Source of the DNA: UBA922 sp964565405
GTDB taxonomy: Bacteria > Patescibacteriota > Patescibacteriia > Magasanikbacterales > UBA922
Direction of reading: 5' to 3'
Assembly (NCBI GenBank): GCA_964565405.1
Contig: CAZMEW010000017.1
Coordinates: forward strand, 1-22,265
DNA length: 22,265 bases
Shown here: positions 1-8,722 of the stretch, in pieces
How positions within the stretch are numbered: position 1 is the stretch's first letter
How the letters are laid out: each line of letters begins with the position of its first letter
Notes under the pieces: model-generated
Databases searched by the model: none
Told to the model about the DNA's origin: nothing
Seen by the model: only the letters and a program-made list of their open reading frames with translations
Program-made: the position numbers and the translations under genes

Positions 1-28
1 TTTCACCACATCGGCGATATAACCTTTT

Positions 29-2080
29 TTACTGCGTTTTTTTCTTCGAAATCCAGACCTTTTTCTCATCAGTGTACCATTCAATAATGTTGCTAAAACG
101 TTCCGAAGGCTTGGCTATCCGATCGACAGAAAAACCTTTGATGGTATCAGTTAATGCGTAAGTATAGATGGGGGTATACAAGAAAACTGCGGGAACGTCA
201 GCGATAATCGTATTTGCGAAATTAGTGTATAGTTGGGACACTTCAGCAGTATCAGTCGTCGTGCGAACCTTTTCAAGGAGTTGATCGATCGATTTATTTG
301 AATATTGTGATAAATTAAGACCTGGATAACTAATCTGACTGGAGTGCCAAAAAGGATATTGATCAGGATCACTTCCAACAATAATTCCATACAGAAGCAT
401 ATCGTAATTTCGAGATCGCAATACCTCGCGTGTGATATCCTGTGGATCAACCAAGCGAACTTTAGTCTTGATTCCTACTTCCTGGAAGTATCCTGCAATA
501 ATATCAGCAACCTTCACATACTCAGGAGTAGCTGCAGTTACAAGTTCGAATCCTATCGCGTCTTTTTTGTTTCCATTTTTTGGGTATCGATAGAACAATT
601 GTGCTTCATTAAGTTCGAGATCTAATTCTTTATTGACCGTATCACGAATCAATTCCTCGTTTACAGTAACTGCAGTACTAGTCGTAGCGACAGATGGCTG
701 ATCTTGAGTGCTCGTAGCGGTAGTGGTCTCTGCATTTTTCTTTTCCTGAACAATACGCTCGAGAACACGCGCCTCAAAAAGAATTGATCGATATTCATCA
801 GCAGAAATCCGATTATAATATGTATCAAGTCCCTTATTTGCCTCTTCAAAAGAAAACTGAGTCGTAGTTACATTCTCACTATATCCAGGGAATCCTGACA
901 ATAGAGGACTGGAAATAATATGCGCTTCATTATCAAGCACATCCGCAACGATACGGTTCTTATCGATTGCACGTGCAAGTGCGGCACGAACTTGTTTATC
1001 CTTCAAGAATTCATTTTTTTGGTTGAAAAATAATGCAGTATATTGTGGAAGTTGAAGTGTATTTAGTGTGATATGTTTTCGCTTGACACGCTCACGATAT
1101 TCATACGGAACAAATGAAATACCATCCACCTTCTGTTCACGGAGGGCAGAGACAAGTCCTTGAGGTCCATCATAATCACTAAAAAACTGGAATACCATTT
1201 CTTTCAAATAAGGTGGATTTCGATAAAAATCAGGGAAGCGCTCGAGTTGCACCTGTTCGATATATCCATCAGAATTTTTTACCAATCGTTTGAATTTGAA
1301 GGGTCCAGTTCCAATGGGCTGTAGATTCCTCTGGGCGAGTCTGAATTGAGAAGTGGGTATGGAAGACCAAATATGCGAAGGCACGATACCAACAGTAAGG
1401 CTGGGCAGAAACGAAACAAATGGTTCAGTAAGGGTAAAGGTAACGGTATAGGGATCTGTCGCCACAACCACAACATTCTTAAACGCAAGGGCAAGAGGAC
1501 TCCCAACCTCAGGATCTTGAATAAGCTCAAACGTTTTGACTACATCCTCAGAAGTAAAAGGTTCACCATCATGCCAGACCACATTCTGTTTGAGTTCAAA
1601 CGTATACGTCTTATTGTCAGCGCTGACATCATATTTGACTGCCAAATCAGGGACCAATCGTCTGGTATTATCATATCGAAGCAACCCAGAGTACACCAAA
1701 AAGACGACATCCTGGTCAACTTCATTGATCGAAGAAAACAAAGGATTAAAGGATTGCGGAGAGCCGATTAGTCCTTCACGATAAATACCTGCAACCTTGG
1801 GGACTGAAACGCGATAATCATTCGCGAGGATAACTCCAATAAATCCAAGTGACCCGACAAAAACAATTAAAGCTGTCCAAAATAGGATCCGCTCTTTAAG
1901 CGATAATACTTGTCCGATTTGAAACAGTTGACGAGGAGAAGGAATTCGACGACTTCGAAGACGTGAAAGCAAGGCGATATCATGCGAAAGTCGTGGTTTC
2001 TTTCTTCCGTTTCCTCCTCGTACTGCCTTAGTATAGTTAGGAAAAGGCACACCAATATGAGAAGTTAAAAAGCACTGCAA
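29..2080 (-). CDS. Membrane-anchored ABC-type peptide/solute-binding protein (SBP family 5)
   Basis: Family 5 (OppA/DppA-like) extracellular solute-binding protein, expected to capture peptides or similar solutes at the outer face of the membrane. The N-terminal ~60 residues are basic and probably cytoplasmic. A single hydrophobic helix follows at about residues 66-86, then the binding domain opens with the family pattern GSPQSFNPL and VYSGLLRYD near residues 106-137. A Thr/Ser/Ala-rich low-complexity insert lies near residues 450-485. The C-terminal lobe is complete and ends at a TAA at 29-31. The anchor is an uncleaved helix rather than a lipobox. The listed start is a TTG at 2080; a GTG at residue 11 and a TTG at residue 37 are alternatives, and none has a convincing ribosome site, so the true start is uncertain. 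It lies 12 nt after secG and is probably co-transcribed with it. No permease or ATPase genes are visible. The substrate cannot be told from sequence. Confidence 0.85.
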   Translation of the reverse strand: MQCFLTSHIGVPFPNYTKAVRGGNGRKKPRLSHDIALLSRLRSRRIPSPRQLFQIGQVLSLKERILFWTALIVFVGSLGFIGVILANDYRVSVPKVAGIYREGLIGSPQSFNPLFSSINEVDQDVVFLVYSGLLRYDNTRRLVPDLAVKYDVSADNKTYTFELKQNVVWHDGEPFTSEDVVKTFELIQDPEVGSPLALAFKNVVVVATDPYTVTFTLTEPFVSFLPSLTVGIVPSHIWSSIPTSQFRLAQRNLQPIGTGPFKFKRLVKNSDGYIEQVQLERFPDFYRNPPYLKEMVFQFFSDYDGPQGLVSALREQKVDGISFVPYEYRERVKRKHITLNTLQLPQYTALFFNQKNEFLKDKQVRAALARAIDKNRIVADVLDNEAHIISSPLLSGFPGYSENVTTTQFSFEEANKGLDTYYNRISADEYRSILFEARVLERIVQEKKNAETTTATSTQDQPSVATTSTAVTVNEELIRDTVNKELDLELNEAQLFYRYPKNGNKKDAIGFELVTAATPEYVKVADIIAGYFQEVGIKTKVRLVDPQDITREVLRSRNYDMLLYGIIVGSDPDQYPFWHSSQISYPGLNLSQYSNKSIDQLLEKVRTTTDTAEVSQLYTNFANTIIADVPAVFLYTPIYTYALTDTIKGFSVDRIAKPSERFSNIIEWYTDEKKVWISKKKTQ

Positions 2081-2092
2081 ACATGAAAACTA

Positions 2093-2311
2093 CTAGAAGA
2101 TCAGATTAAGAAGAGCAATAGCAAAAAACATGAGAGAGAGTGCGATGGTAATATTAAATAGTACTCGATCAATACCTCGACGGGAGGTATAGACGCCGCC
2201 GGTTCCTCCGAAAGCGCTACCAAGCCCTGCACCTTTTTGCTGAAGCAATATAGCCAAGACAAGAAGTCCAGCAACAATCAGATGGGCAATTGAAAGTATG
2301 AGTGACAACAT
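2093..2311 (-). CDS. secG: Preprotein translocase subunit SecG
   Basis: Small auxiliary subunit of the SecYEG protein-export channel in the cytoplasmic membrane. The 72-residue product has the expected two hydrophobic helices (about residues 3-22 and 50-71). Between them is the cytoplasmic loop signature LLQQKGAGLGSAFGG (about residues 22-36), which is diagnostic for SecG. The length is normal for the family. It is the first gene of a two-gene unit with the downstream solute-binding protein (12-nt gap). Tandem promoter-like sequences lie upstream, divergent from the DsbA-like gene. Confidence 0.93.
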   Translation of the reverse strand: MLSLILSIAHLIVAGLLVLAILLQQKGAGLGSAFGGTGGVYTSRRGIDRVLFNITIALSLMFFAIALLNLIF

Positions 2312-2328
2312 AACATCAGTATGAATCT

Positions 2329-2399
2329 AGTATAACAGATAGTAAAAACACATACAATTGAGCAAACCGTAGTGTACCAATAAAGCTATATACTGTCAA
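2329..2399 (-). promoter_or_regulatory. Tandem promoters for secG
   Basis: Two sigma-70-like promoters read toward secG. The distal one has TTGACA (2394-2399) and TACACT (2371-2376) with a 17-nt spacer. The proximal one has an extended -10, TGTTATACT (hexamer 2329-2334), with TTGTAT (2352-2357) 17 nt upstream. Predicted starts are near 2364 and 2322, giving short leaders before the ATG at 2311. Seen in sequence; activity is inferred. Confidence 0.55.
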
Positions 2400-2422
2400 G
2401 TACGCTGAACAATAGGAGAGCC

Positions 2423-2451
2423 TTGGAAAAATAGAAAAATAATGCTATAGT
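2423..2451 (+). promoter_or_regulatory. Promoter for the DsbA-like/pilin-like/uvrA unit
   Basis: TTGGAA (2423-2428) and an extended -10, TGCTATAGT (hexamer 2446-2451), are separated by exactly 17 nt. The predicted start is near 2458, about 19 nt before the ATG at 2477. There is no Shine-Dalgarno sequence in that short leader. This is the only good promoter seen before the three plus-strand genes to 7599. Confidence 0.6.
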
Positions 2452-2476
2452 ATGCATAACTTATAGACTTTTAGTT

Positions 2477-3199
2477 ATGTCACCACGCAGCATTAAAATA
2501 CTTGGGTTTTCTGTATTAATATTTATTAGTATTGTAATTGCAGTATTTCTCTATTTTTTCATCTACTATACATGGCAACTGAAGTACGGATCGCCTGAGA
2601 CACAGGCAACAATAACCAAATCTCTCGACGGCTCATTTAGCAAATCAGCCAATACTGATGTTCCAACCTATCGTAATGATTACCGGACGTTTATTAGACC
2701 TGGAAATCCTAACCTTGGCGAAACTACAGCTCCAATTACAGTTATTATGTTTATCGATTTTGAATGCCCTTACTGTCAGGCAAGTTTTCCAATTTTCAAT
2801 GAAGTAATGGACACATTCGGAGAGAGTATGCAGGTGGTATTCAAACAATTTCCACTAACCACGATACACCCGAGCGCACGCAGTGTGGCTGAAGCAAGTG
2901 CATGCGCAGCAGAGCAGGGGGGCTTCTGGAAATTCTATAGTAACACTTTTAAGGCTGCGAAACTTGACGAATCGAGTCTTTATACGTATGCTAATGCATC
3001 CGGTATTGATGTCGCCCTATTCGATCGGTGTTACAGGGACAAAAAATACAAAAAAACAATAGACCAGGATCTGGCCGATGGAGTAGTACTCGGAGTACGG
3101 GGTACCCCCACCTATATCGTCAACGGTAAATTTGTTGAAGGAGTAGCAACGCTCGACGAATGGAAAAAAATTATTCTCGAAATTTTGAATCAAAAATAG
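2477..3199 (+). CDS. Membrane-anchored DsbA-like thiol oxidoreductase
   Basis: Thioredoxin-fold DsbA family protein, likely forming or shuffling disulfide bonds in exported proteins outside the cytoplasmic membrane. One N-terminal membrane helix (about residues 8-31) anchors the protein. The catalytic motif C97-P-Y-C100 lies in FECPYCQ, and the cis-proline loop is RGTPTY with Pro211. The insert between them is helical, as in DsbA. Two further cysteines (C143 and C185) could form a structural pair. The 240-residue length fits the membrane-anchored DsbA/Thioredoxin_4 group common in small genomes. The next gene starts 21 nt downstream and encodes a 14-cysteine exported protein, which is a plausible client. 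No DsbB- or VKOR-like partner is visible in this window. Confidence 0.88.
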   Translation: MSPRSIKILGFSVLIFISIVIAVFLYFFIYYTWQLKYGSPETQATITKSLDGSFSKSANTDVPTYRNDYRTFIRPGNPNLGETTAPITVIMFIDFECPYCQASFPIFNEVMDTFGESMQVVFKQFPLTTIHPSARSVAEASACAAEQGGFWKFYSNTFKAAKLDESSLYTYANASGIDVALFDRCYRDKKYKKTIDQDLADGVVLGVRGTPTYIVNGKFVEGVATLDEWKKIILEILNQK

Positions 3200-3220
3200 C
3201 AATCTTTTTCATCAGCCTTT

Positions 3221-4720
3221 ATGAAAAAAATACTTTTCCTGCTCGCGTTCGCCGCATTACTCCTCCCCGATCCTTCTCATGCACAAGTCGATCAGCGATG
3301 TTGGTACAGAGACGACTGTATCGGAGCACGTAAAGAACTAAATTCTGCTTTAACACCAGAAGAATTAGAGAAAGGATTTATAACCGACGGCACAGCAAAG
3401 GAGTTATGCAAAAACATATATCAGACAGAACAAAATCCAATCGGCTTTTGTCTTCCACCAACCAATGCAAAAATAAACATCTCAATCGGAGGACAGAATG
3501 AATTTACCGGCCTTGCGGAATTCGTTGCGTTTATTTACAAATATGGTCTAGGACTCGCAAGTTTACTCGCCGTATTAGTGATGATTTTTGCAGGAGTCCA
3601 ATGGATTATTTCGGGGGGAAATGCAGAAGCAATTAGCAGTGCCAAGCACAAAATTAGCGGAGCAGTGATCGGATTGGTAATCTTGGCCTCGGCATATACA
3701 ATTCTCTATACCATCAATCCTGACCTGGTGAACCTACGCCCTCCTAATGCATGGATGATAAATGCATTTAATATCCCTACGACCCCCTCTTGCCAGTCAC
3801 TTAAAACTAATGAAAAAATATCCCAAAGTCCTGCCAACAAAACTAGTGAGAAAATTCAAAAAGAAGAACGGGAAAAAAGATTTAATAGTAATATCACGTG
3901 GGTCTCTCCTACTACCACCCAAGCAAATGCAGCACCACCAAACGCACCACCAGCACATTGTGGACAGGATTATTTTGTACAAGGAACTGCTGCACTTACA
4001 TGCACTGGAACATACTGCCCCACAGGACAAGCATGTGCTGATTTCAAATTAGGTGAAGGAAGTAAATGTTATAATGTAAGTATTGCAGGTTCTGTATACA
4101 ATACTAAATGGGACGACAATCTTCTCGAAGGATCTGAAATTGGTGCAATTATTGCAAACTGGGTCCTCGGAAGACAAGGATGGTCATTTCCTTGGATAAC
4201 TTACGCTGATAGCTTACTAGGAAGGGCACCGATTATATTATATGTGGTATGTGAAGATGGAGAAAGTATACGTGTAGGTGATGAACAATCCACTATAATA
4301 GATTTGCCCGAACAAACACAGACATATTGGGCACTATTTAATCCCAAAGAAATCGATGATGCAAATACCAACGAGTGTAAAGGATCTTCGGGTGGTGTAA
4401 AGGGGTTCGTCATCGCCCCAGTCTTTAATGAAGCCGGCGTGGTTGAGACAGGAGAAAGACATTTTATCGGAAGAACTAAACCTGCCAACCAAGAAAAAAA
4501 ATATATAGCAAAAGATCTAGGAGACGTAGCCAATGCCGCGGGAGACTTAGATAACAATTGCATCCTAAAACAAGCGCCCAAAGATAATTTTTTCACTGCG
4601 ATGGAATTAAAACAAAGTTTTACTCTTGATATTAATGCGAGATATATCGCAGATATTAATGATGACAATGATCGAATAAACGCGTATAAAGATTTCCTTA
4701 ATCCAAATGAATGCAGGTAG
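3221..4720 (+). CDS. Cys-rich T4SS_pilin-like two-helix exported protein
   Basis: The protein begins with a signal peptide (residues 1 to about 21, cleavage probably after SHA). A VirB2/TrbC-like pair of hydrophobic helices follows at about residues 107-130 and 146-165, joined by a short loop containing SGGNAEAISSAKHK. This helix-loop-helix with a GG-rich turn is the pattern of the T4SS_pilin family frequently found in Patescibacteria. The ~330-residue C-terminal part is not recognised: it has a Pro/Ala/Asn-rich linker near residues 230-245 and then a Cys-containing region. The protein has 14 cysteines, none in the signal peptide, so an oxidising environment and several disulfides are likely. 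At 499 residues it is much longer than a simple pilin. It may be a surface or pilus-related structural protein; the exact role is unknown. It is downstream of the DsbA-like gene and overlaps or abuts uvrA. Confidence 0.7.
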   Translation: MKKILFLLAFAALLLPDPSHAQVDQRCWYRDDCIGARKELNSALTPEELEKGFITDGTAKELCKNIYQTEQNPIGFCLPPTNAKINISIGGQNEFTGLAEFVAFIYKYGLGLASLLAVLVMIFAGVQWIISGGNAEAISSAKHKISGAVIGLVILASAYTILYTINPDLVNLRPPNAWMINAFNIPTTPSCQSLKTNEKISQSPANKTSEKIQKEEREKRFNSNITWVSPTTTQANAAPPNAPPAHCGQDYFVQGTAALTCTGTYCPTGQACADFKLGEGSKCYNVSIAGSVYNTKWDDNLLEGSEIGAIIANWVLGRQGWSFPWITYADSLLGRAPIILYVVCEDGESIRVGDEQSTIIDLPEQTQTYWALFNPKEIDDANTNECKGSSGGVKGFVIAPVFNEAGVVETGERHFIGRTKPANQEKKYIAKDLGDVANAAGDLDNNCILKQAPKDNFFTAMELKQSFTLDINARYIADINDDNDRINAYKDFLNPNECR

Positions 4721-4731
4721 ATAAAGAAACT

Positions 4732-7599
4732 ATGAAAAACGACACAATCAAAATCGTAAACGCGCGGGTAAATAATCTCAAAAATGTCTCGCTCGAAATT
4801 CCAAAAAATAAACTCGTAGTAATCACAGGATTATCCGGATCAGGAAAATCTTCGCTTGCATTCGACACCATCTATGCCGAGGGGCAACGTCGCTATGCTG
4901 AAAGTCTCAATGCATACGCACGGCAATTTATGGACATGCAGGACAAGCCCGATGCGGACGAGATATCCGGCCTCTCCCCAACGATTGCGATCAATCAGAG
5001 AAACACTACCCAAAACCCACGCTCAACCGTGGGTACTGCAACGGAAATTTACGACTATTTACGACTATTATTCGCACGGATCGGCGTTCAGTGGTGCCCT
5101 ACCTGCAATACGCCGGTTACCTCATACAAACCAGGGGTGATTGTAGAACGTGTGCGGACACTCGCCAAGAAATCACCTGAAAGCATTCTCCTCTCCCCCA
5201 TTATTCGCCAAGAATCAATTACCAATAAAGAATTAAAGCACCGTGTAGAACGGACTGGGTATCCTGCAATTCGTTTGAATGGGGTTGAAACATCAGTAAA
5301 ACAATTATCAACCATCTCACTCAATCCGTCATACCTGTACGACGTCGACATTGTGGTTGGCGAACTCAAAAATCTCCTGAAAGAATCTTTTGCAAATCAT
5401 GTGCTCAAGGCGCTCGATTTCTCAAATGGGTATATAACTGTCTACAATCCAGAAAGTGAAGAAGAAACCACTTTTTCACAAGTGCCGCTCTGCAACACAT
5501 GTGCGAGAACATTTTCACACATTGAACCTCGCTCATTTAGCTTCAACAGTCCATATGGTGCATGTCCACGCTGTACAGGTCTCGGGAAGACACTTGAAGT
5601 GGATCCGGAATTAGTCATTCCAAATCAGAAGCTCACGATCAGTGAAGGCGCAATCCAGCCATGGACCCGACTCGTTGGAAACAATACCGGACTTATGGAA
5701 ATCCTGACTGAGGTCGCAGTGGTTCATAAATTCTCACTCAATCGCCCTATCGAGGAATTACCTCAAGCAATAATGGATGTGATTCTCTATGGAACAGATG
5801 GTCAGGAATACACCGTCAAAGGCAAAAAAACAAATTATGAAGGTGTCATCCCCAATCTTACAGCGCGCTATATCGAAACCAAATCAGAATATGTGAAAAA
5901 GGAGATCGAAGTCTACATGCGCGAAAAACAATGCTCAGTATGTGAAACCAAACGACTAAAAGAAGACAGCCTTAATATCAAAATTAGCGATTACTCAATT
6001 GCCGATGTGGCTGAGATGAGTCTTGAGGAATCATATGAAATTTTCAAATCTCTTGAAAACCAGACCTCGGGACTGGCAAAAAAATTATCTGCCGAAGAAC
6101 GGTCCATCGCAAAACCGATCGCACTTGAAATCAGGAGAAGAATTGAACATCTGCTCGATGTAGGTCTTGCCTACCTTACTCTCGATCGCTCTCTCAATAC
6201 GCTTTCGGGCGGAGAATCACAGCGAGTCCGCCTCTCAACCCAGCTATCTGCAGGATTATCAGGTCTTATTTATATTCTCGATGAACCTTCTATTGGTCTC
6301 CACCCAAAAGATAATGGAAAACTTATCAATACTCTCATTTCACTTCGTGATGCTGGGAACACGGTTATCGTAGTTGAACATGACAAAGCGATTATGCAGT
6401 CAGCTGATTATCTGATTGATATTGGCCCTGGAGCCGGAGAATACGGAGGAGTGGTGATGGCGTCAGGTACACCTGAGCGCGTAATCAAATCTGATAAATC
6501 CCTAACTGGACGATATCTCTCAGGAGCAGAGGAAATAAAACCGCTCGGAAAATTACGCAAAGGTAGTGGAAAAAAACTCACAATTCTTGGAGCAAAAGCA
6601 AATAACCTCAAGAATATCGATGTTGATATTCCACTCGCTATGTTTGTGAGTATTACCGGGGTCTCAGGTTCCGGAAAATCAACACTCATATTGGATATTT
6701 TAGGAAAAATGCTCGAGAAAAAATTCTATCGAGCAAAAGATGAACCAGGCGATCATAAAGATATCAAAGGATTATCAAATATTGATAAAGTTATCGCAAT
6801 CGATCAGACACCCATTGGTCGAACTCCTCGAAGTAACCCTGTAACCTATACCGGTATTTTTACCATGATTCGAGATCTCTATGCTGAGTTACCTGAATCA
6901 AAAATGCGAGGATATCAAGCCGGGACGTTTAGCTTTAACGTCAAAGGAGACGGGCGATGTGAAGCGTGTGGAGGAGAAGGATACGTCACGATTCCCATGC
7001 ATTTTTTGAATGACGTGTTTGTCGAGTGTAGTGAATGTCATGGCACCCGCTATACGAGAGACGTACTCGAAATACACTATAAAGAAAAAAATATTGCTGA
7101 GGTCCTCAAAATGACAGTAGAGGAAGCCTTTAAATTCTTCCAAGGCAAGCAACCGATCACGGATAAACTCCAAATACTTCGAAATGTAGGATTAGGATAT
7201 GTACAACTCGGTCAACCAGCAACTACCCTCTCAGGTGGAGAAGCACAGCGTATTAAGTTAGCAACCGAGTTATCACGCCGCTCAACCGGAAAAACAATCT
7301 ACATTCTTGATGAACCTTCAACCGGGCTTCATTTCGAAGATATCAAAAAACTCTTACACGTTCTCCACCAGCTCGTAGATAAGGGAAATACCGTATTGGT
7401 AATCGAGCATAACCTCGACATTATCAAATGTTCAGACTGGATTATTGACCTTGGTCCGGGTGGAGGGAAACATGGTGGGCGTGTGGTCGCATCAGGAACT
7501 CCAGACCAAATCCTTAAAGCAAAAGAAAGTCTAACCGCAGAATATCTCAAAAAAGAGCTGGCAGCTTCAGATAAAAAAGCTCCAAAAAAGAAAAAATAG
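4732..7599 (+). CDS. uvrA: Excinuclease ABC subunit A
   Basis: Damage-recognition ATPase of nucleotide excision repair; it works as a dimer that loads UvrB on lesions. Two ABC ATPase modules are complete. Walker A motifs are GLSGSGKSS (about 33-41) and GVSGSGKST (about 642-650). The signatures are LSGGESQR (about 490) and LSGGEAQR (about 832), each followed by an ILDEPS Walker B. Zinc-binding cysteines are CNTC...CPRC (about 253-279) and CEAC...CSEC (about 743-769). The length, 955 residues from this ATG, is normal. An ATG at 4711 in the same frame would add seven residues and overlap the preceding stop by 10 nt. The 4732 ATG is preferred because MKNDTIKIVNARVNNLKN aligns with typical UvrA starts. 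It is translationally close to the pilin-like gene but functionally unrelated to it. Confidence 0.97.
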   Translation: MKNDTIKIVNARVNNLKNVSLEIPKNKLVVITGLSGSGKSSLAFDTIYAEGQRRYAESLNAYARQFMDMQDKPDADEISGLSPTIAINQRNTTQNPRSTVGTATEIYDYLRLLFARIGVQWCPTCNTPVTSYKPGVIVERVRTLAKKSPESILLSPIIRQESITNKELKHRVERTGYPAIRLNGVETSVKQLSTISLNPSYLYDVDIVVGELKNLLKESFANHVLKALDFSNGYITVYNPESEEETTFSQVPLCNTCARTFSHIEPRSFSFNSPYGACPRCTGLGKTLEVDPELVIPNQKLTISEGAIQPWTRLVGNNTGLMEILTEVAVVHKFSLNRPIEELPQAIMDVILYGTDGQEYTVKGKKTNYEGVIPNLTARYIETKSEYVKKEIEVYMREKQCSVCETKRLKEDSLNIKISDYSIADVAEMSLEESYEIFKSLENQTSGLAKKLSAEERSIAKPIALEIRRRIEHLLDVGLAYLTLDRSLNTLSGGESQRVRLSTQLSAGLSGLIYILDEPSIGLHPKDNGKLINTLISLRDAGNTVIVVEHDKAIMQSADYLIDIGPGAGEYGGVVMASGTPERVIKSDKSLTGRYLSGAEEIKPLGKLRKGSGKKLTILGAKANNLKNIDVDIPLAMFVSITGVSGSGKSTLILDILGKMLEKKFYRAKDEPGDHKDIKGLSNIDKVIAIDQTPIGRTPRSNPVTYTGIFTMIRDLYAELPESKMRGYQAGTFSFNVKGDGRCEACGGEGYVTIPMHFLNDVFVECSECHGTRYTRDVLEIHYKEKNIAEVLKMTVEEAFKFFQGKQPITDKLQILRNVGLGYVQLGQPATTLSGGEAQRIKLATELSRRSTGKTIYILDEPSTGLHFEDIKKLLHVLHQLVDKGNTVLVIEHNLDIIKCSDWIIDLGPGGGKHGGRVVASGTPDQILKAKESLTAEYLKKELAASDKKAPKKKK

Positions 7600-7664
7600 T
7601 CTATGCATGACTACACATGGACTCAAAGAGCTCATACAAAAACTTCATAACTAAAATAGTCAAA

Positions 7665-7692
7665 AAAATCCCTCCATTTTAGGAGGGATTTT
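7665..7692. terminator. Bidirectional intrinsic terminator between uvrA and rplS
   Basis: A perfect 11-bp inverted repeat, AAAATCCCTCC (7665-7675) and GGAGGGATTTT (7682-7692), with a 6-nt loop. The A-run and T-run flanks give a U-tract on either strand. It sits between two convergent genes and can serve both. Confidence 0.9.
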
Positions 7693-7694
7693 AT

Positions 7695-8033
7695 TTATTT
7701 GCTTTCTTCTTTCGTCTTCACTTCTTTCAACTTTTTCTTATAGTCTCGCAAGAAATACGGTCTTGATTTTCGCACGTGCATTGCGCGTACAAGCTCAATC
7801 TTTTCAACAACTGGGGAATTAATAGGGAAAATCTTTTCCACACCAACTCCATCTGATACTTTTCGTACGGTAATGGTTGCACCGGTCTCACTGCCATGCT
7901 TAACTGCAAGTACAATTCCTTCAAAAATCTGAATACGTTCTTTTTCCTCACCTTTAGTATTCAATTCTTTAATCTTTTGATGAACTTTAACGATCATCCC
8001 TGACTTAACTTCATGTCTGATATCTGTTGACAT
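7695..8033 (-). CDS. rplS: 50S ribosomal protein L19
   Basis: Large-subunit ribosomal protein at the 30S-50S interface. The 112-residue product carries the family hallmarks: IFEGIVLAVKHG, then GATITVRKVSDGVGVEKIFP, then SPVVEKIELV, and a basic RKSRPYFLRDYKKK tail region. The acidic/Lys-rich C-terminal extension is short. It starts with ATG at 8033. In many bacteria rplS follows trmD and rpsP; here it stands alone downstream of gmk and has its own promoter overlapping the gmk stop. It ends just before a bidirectional terminator. Confidence 0.96.
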   Translation of the reverse strand: MSTDIRHEVKSGMIVKVHQKIKELNTKGEEKERIQIFEGIVLAVKHGSETGATITVRKVSDGVGVEKIFPINSPVVEKIELVRAMHVRKSRPYFLRDYKKKLKEVKTKEESK

Positions 8034-8107
8034 AGGTAAATGCTTAATCGAGAGGTTGGATATATAGAGAATGCCAACGTCGGAATATAATATAATGTAG
8101 TGGCAAT

Positions 8108-8136
8108 AATGTACTACAAGAAGAGTTGTCTGTCAA
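8108..8136 (-). promoter_or_regulatory. rplS: Promoter for rplS
   Basis: A perfect TTGACA (8131-8136) overlaps the gmk stop codon and is followed after 17 nt by TACATT (8108-8113). The predicted start is near 8101, giving a leader of about 68 nt that contains a GTTGG/CCAAC inverted repeat (8055-8059 and 8074-8078). No Shine-Dalgarno sequence precedes the ATG. Confidence 0.55.
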
Positions 8137-8717
8137 GAGACGGAGTTCGTGTGGCGTGCATGGGTAATAGCACTAACAAGATTCTCAACGGTTTCATCAA
8201 ATTTGCCCTGCTCATTCACAATCTGCAGATCATACGTTCCTGCTTCCCCAATCTCCTTTCGTGCAATCTCTAAACGTTCGTCGATTTCCTCACGCGTAAG
8301 CCCCCCACGAGCAACTATCCGGTCTCTCAAAACTTCTAGATTCTCCGGCATAAGAAAGATTGCCAAGTGCGGTATATGAAGACGGTCAAACGACCGTTTG
8401 CCATGCAACTCAACTTGAGAATAGACTACGGCATGTTCCCTCAGCGCTTGATCAAGTACCGATTTTTCAGTCCCATAGTAATTCCCCGCGTAATAATTAT
8501 ATTCAACAAATTCTCCCCGAGAAATTTTGTCCTTGAATTCACTCTCTGAGACAAAATGATAATCAACGCCCTCTATATTACCCGGTCTGGGTGGTCGAGA
8601 GGTGGTCGTAAGACAACGGATTGAATCGGGAATCTTATTGATAAGAGCCTTGGTCACCGAATCTTTCCCCCCTCCAGAAGGAGAAGAAATAACTACCAGC
8701 AAACCCTTATGTTTCAT
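8133..8717 (-). CDS. gmk: Guanylate kinase
   Basis: Phosphorylates GMP to GDP with ATP in the cytoplasm. The P-loop SSPSGGGKDS (residues 11-20) starts the protein. The GMP-binding region TTSRPPRPGNIEGVDYHF (about 37-54) and EYNYYAGNYYGT (about 72-83) follow, then the lid with RIVARGGLTREEIDERL (about 132-148). Length 194 is typical. The P-loop reads GKDS rather than the more usual GKSS/GKST; that variant also occurs in the related PhnN ribose bisphosphokinases, but the rest of the protein is guanylate-kinase-like. It starts 5 nt after the RluD-like gene and is probably co-transcribed with it. Confidence 0.92.
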   Translation of the reverse strand: MKHKGLLVVISSPSGGGKDSVTKALINKIPDSIRCLTTTSRPPRPGNIEGVDYHFVSESEFKDKISRGEFVEYNYYAGNYYGTEKSVLDQALREHAVVYSQVELHGKRSFDRLHIPHLAIFLMPENLEVLRDRIVARGGLTREEIDERLEIARKEIGEAGTYDLQIVNEQGKFDETVENLVSAITHARHTNSVS

Positions 8718-8722
8718 AAAAA

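Noticed and set aside
1346..1771. 141-codon plus-strand ORF within the solute-binding protein gene
   Set aside because: Shadow of the minus-strand coding frame; composition is not protein-like and no start signals are seen.
4201..4668. 155-codon minus-strand ORF inside the pilin-like gene
   Set aside because: Antisense shadow with no recognisable domain, promoter or ribosome site; the plus-strand frame has a signal peptide and family helices.
8086..8096. Two overlapping perfect TATAAT hexamers on the plus strand upstream of rplS
   Set aside because: No suitable -35 on that strand and the downstream plus-strand region is antisense to gmk; more likely AT-rich leader/promoter sequence of the minus strand.
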